Below, one piece after another: positions 5,862 through 7,456 of a stretch of 7,456 bases of DNA (position 1 is the first letter of the stretch; every line of letters starts with the position of its first letter). The notes under the pieces are model-generated. The model did no database searches. It saw only the letters and a list, made by a program, of their open reading frames with translations, and was not told the DNA's origin. Source of the DNA: JALZDI01 sp965653225 (GTDB lineage Bacteria; Actinomycetota; Actinomycetes; Propionibacteriales; Nocardioidaceae); NCBI GenBank assembly GCA_965653225.1, contig CBFGZI010000162.1, positions 1 to 7,456 on the forward strand, written 5' to 3'. The position numbers and the translations under genes were made by a program.

Positions 5862-7373
5862 ATGGACGAGGACGACGGTTGGTTCGCCTACTCCGAGGCC
5901 CAGCCGGGGGTCGTCGGCGGCGGCGGTGGCTTCGCGACCCTCACGGTCGACGGTCGCGCAGGTGCGGACGATGGACCGTTCGAGCTCGCTGACGTACGCC
6001 GCCTGGGCCGGCGCGCCGCGCGCACCCTGGTCCGGATCGCCCGGGCCGACGAGCGGCCGACGCTGTCGCGGATGCTGGGCGAGCACCTCGGGCCCGAGTC
6101 GGGCAGCTTCGACGTGGTGTCGGAGTCGTGGGCCGGCTACGACCACCCCAACGTGCAGCGCGGCATCGACGCGTGGCTGGCCGAGTCCGGGCGTGAGCAC
6201 CGGCTCGTCGGTGTGCGTGACTACCAGCACCGCTCGTTCGGCCTGGCCGAGCTGCTCGCCGGGGAGCGGTACGGCCCCAGCCCGGGCAACGTGGCGCGCG
6301 TCAACCGTCCGGTCGGTCCCGACGAGGTGTTGGCGTGCGTGCGGTGCGGCGTCTACCTCGTCACCGAGGCGCACACCCGCACGGCCCTGCTGCTGCGCGA
6401 TGCCGACCCCGAGTCCGGCAGCCGCAACGTGAGCGTGCAGATCGTGAGCACGGACCCGGCGCGGGCCGGCCAGGTCGCGTCGGAGCTGCGCGCCGCCACG
6501 CTCGAGCACAACGCGTTCCGCCACCAGGTGGTGTCGTTCGGCGGGCGGATGTTCGAGTACGGCGAGACCCCGCTGCAGTTCCACCACCGTCCGCACATGT
6601 CGGTCGAGGAGCTGATCCTCCCCACGACGACGCTCGAGGCGGTGCAGCGCCAGGTGGTCGAGGTCGCCCGGCACAAGGAGCGGCTGCTCGCCGCGGGACA
6701 GCACCTCAAGCGCGGTGTGCTGCTGCACGGGCCGCCGGGCGTGGGGAAGACGCACACCGTGCGCTTCCTGATGAGCAGGCTCACCGAGACCACGGTCGTC
6801 CAGGTGACCGGCGAGTCGATGGGCATGCTGTCGGCCGCGTGCTCGGTCGCCCGCGCGCTGCAGCCGGCGATGGTGGTGATCGAGGACGTCGACCTCATCG
6901 CCGAGGAGCGCGGCGAGTACCCCGGACAGCACCCGATGCTGTTCCAGCTGCTGAACGAGATGGACGGCCTGGAGGAGGACACCGACGTGGTGTTCGTGCT
7001 GACCACCAACCGGGCCGACCTGCTCGAGCCGGCGCTGGCGGCCCGGCCCGGACGGGTCGACCAGGCGGTCGAGCTGGTGCTGCCCGACCCGCACGCGCGC
7101 CGACGGCTGTTCGACCTGTACCGCGGCGGCCTCGACATCGACGAGTCGAACCTCGACCAGGTCCTCCGGCGCACCGAGGGCGTGACCGCCTCGTTCCTCA
7201 AGGAGCTGCTGCGGCGGGCCGCGGTGCTCGCCGCCGCCCGTTCGGACACCGACGAGACGGCACCGCTGCACGTCTCCGCCGCCGACCTCGACGACGCCGT
7301 CGACGAGCTGCTCGACACCCGCAACTCCATGACCCGGGTGCTGCTCGGTGCCCGCCACTTCGACAGGTCGTAG
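5862..7373 (+). CDS. AAA+ family ATPase with uncharacterised N-terminal region (503 aa)
   Basis: The C-terminal half is a classical AAA ATPase module, expected to assemble as a ring and use ATP to remodel or unfold a partner. Walker A is GPPGVGKT at 290-297 (Lys296, Thr297). Walker B is MVVIEDVDLI at 337-346, with the acidic pair in the order Glu341-Asp342, as in BCS1-type AAA proteins. Sensor 1 is TTNR (Asn383). The arginine-finger segment is RPGRVD at 395-400. A helical lid runs to about 460. The expected pore-loop site reads GESMGML (317-323) and lacks the usual aromatic residue. Residues 1-245 match no domain I can name. They contain an acidic start, a glycine run at 19-23 and one CxxC (Cys159, Cys162). 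No membrane segment or signal peptide is evident. The start ATG at 5862 follows GGGAAGG (5848-5854) with 7-nt spacing; an in-frame ATG at 5811 is poorer. Stop is TAG at 7371-7373. The gene diverges from lhr over 130 bp, and its substrate is unknown. Confidence 0.85.
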   Translation: MDEDDGWFAYSEAQPGVVGGGGGFATLTVDGRAGADDGPFELADVRRLGRRAARTLVRIARADERPTLSRMLGEHLGPESGSFDVVSESWAGYDHPNVQRGIDAWLAESGREHRLVGVRDYQHRSFGLAELLAGERYGPSPGNVARVNRPVGPDEVLACVRCGVYLVTEAHTRTALLLRDADPESGSRNVSVQIVSTDPARAGQVASELRAATLEHNAFRHQVVSFGGRMFEYGETPLQFHHRPHMSVEELILPTTTLEAVQRQVVEVARHKERLLAAGQHLKRGVLLHGPPGVGKTHTVRFLMSRLTETTVVQVTGESMGMLSAACSVARALQPAMVVIEDVDLIAEERGEYPGQHPMLFQLLNEMDGLEEDTDVVFVLTTNRADLLEPALAARPGRVDQAVELVLPDPHARRRLFDLYRGGLDIDESNLDQVLRRTEGVTASFLKELLRRAAVLAAARSDTDETAPLHVSAADLDDAVDELLDTRNSMTRVLLGARHFDRS

Positions 7374-7401
7374 CCGCCGGGTCTTCCGCAGAGGGGAGTC
7401 C

Positions 7402-7456
7402 CGGCCGGTGTCTGCGCGGCCGGTGTCTGCGCGGCCGGTGTCTGCGCGGCCGGTGT
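7402..7456. repeat. 15-bp tandem repeat, about 3.7 copies, running off the right edge
   Basis: The unit GGCCGGTGTCTGCGC starts at 7403, 7418 and 7433, with a partial copy at 7448-7456. All copies are identical, and one extra matching base at 7402 extends the array. It begins 28 bp after the AAA+ stop. Adjacent units can pair GGCCG with CGGCC across a 9-nt loop, giving a row of small hairpins. The unit is a multiple of three and has no stop codon in any of six frames. It could therefore be a non-coding minisatellite or the pentapeptide-repeat end of a gene lying beyond the window. Confidence 0.85.

Noticed and set aside
5732..5863. Upstream extension of lhr to an ATG at 5863
   Set aside because: The 44 extra residues lack similarity, overlap the start of the AAA+ gene and would include the damage-type promoter. 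The ATG at 5731 fits better.
4008..7358. 1116-residue minus-strand frame across the AAA+ gene, the intergenic region and part of lhr
   Set aside because: It is antisense to a clear AAA+ gene and then an out-of-frame copy of lhr. It has no recognisable domain and is not continuous with any motif.
7377..7404. Possible terminator CCGGG...CCCGG after the AAA+ stop
   Set aside because: The stem is only 5 bp with an 18-nt loop and no T-tract, so it is not distinguishable from chance in GC-rich DNA.

Overview
The window is very GC-rich, and its three large genes use almost only G or C at third codon positions. This produces many long shadow reading frames on both strands. Together with an lhr-nei2 gene pair, GTG start use and an apparently leaderless DNA-damage promoter, it points to an actinobacterium. 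The order (perhaps Pseudonocardiales or a relative) cannot be fixed from sequence alone.

Layout, left to right. Positions 1-316 are a low-density region. It holds two copies (34-94 and 216-276) of a structured repeat of about 61 bp, each folding into a long stem-loop. Between them lies a possible 40-residue single-pass membrane peptide gene on the minus strand (43-165). Positions 317-1105 (minus) encode Nei2, an Fpg/Nei-family DNA glycosylase/AP lyase. Positions 1112-5731 (minus) encode a full-length Lhr-type superfamily 2 helicase of 1539 residues. lhr and nei2 are 6 bp apart and read in the same direction, so they form an operon with lhr first. Positions 5732-5861 are a divergent promoter region. 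Positions 5862-7373 (plus) encode a 503-residue AAA+ ATPase whose N-terminal half I do not recognise. After its stop, a 15-bp tandem repeat (7402-7456) runs off the right edge.

How it works together. lhr and nei2 are both DNA-repair genes. Directly upstream of the lhr ATG the minus strand carries TGTCGGTG, 8 nt, then TTGAAT. This closely matches the RecA/LexA-independent damage promoter of actinobacteria (the RecA-NDp or PafBC motif). The -10-like box ends six bases before the ATG, so the message is probably leaderless. The simplest reading is that DNA damage induces lhr and nei2 together. The divergent AAA+ gene shares this 130-bp control region, which also contains a nested dyad (10-bp arms around a 13-bp palindrome). 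That makes the AAA+ protein a candidate, not a demonstrated, partner of the repair operon.

The least conventional content is the pair of covarying stem-loop repeats around the small membrane peptide, the AAA+ protein with its unknown N-terminal region and non-standard pore loop, and the tandem repeat at the right edge.
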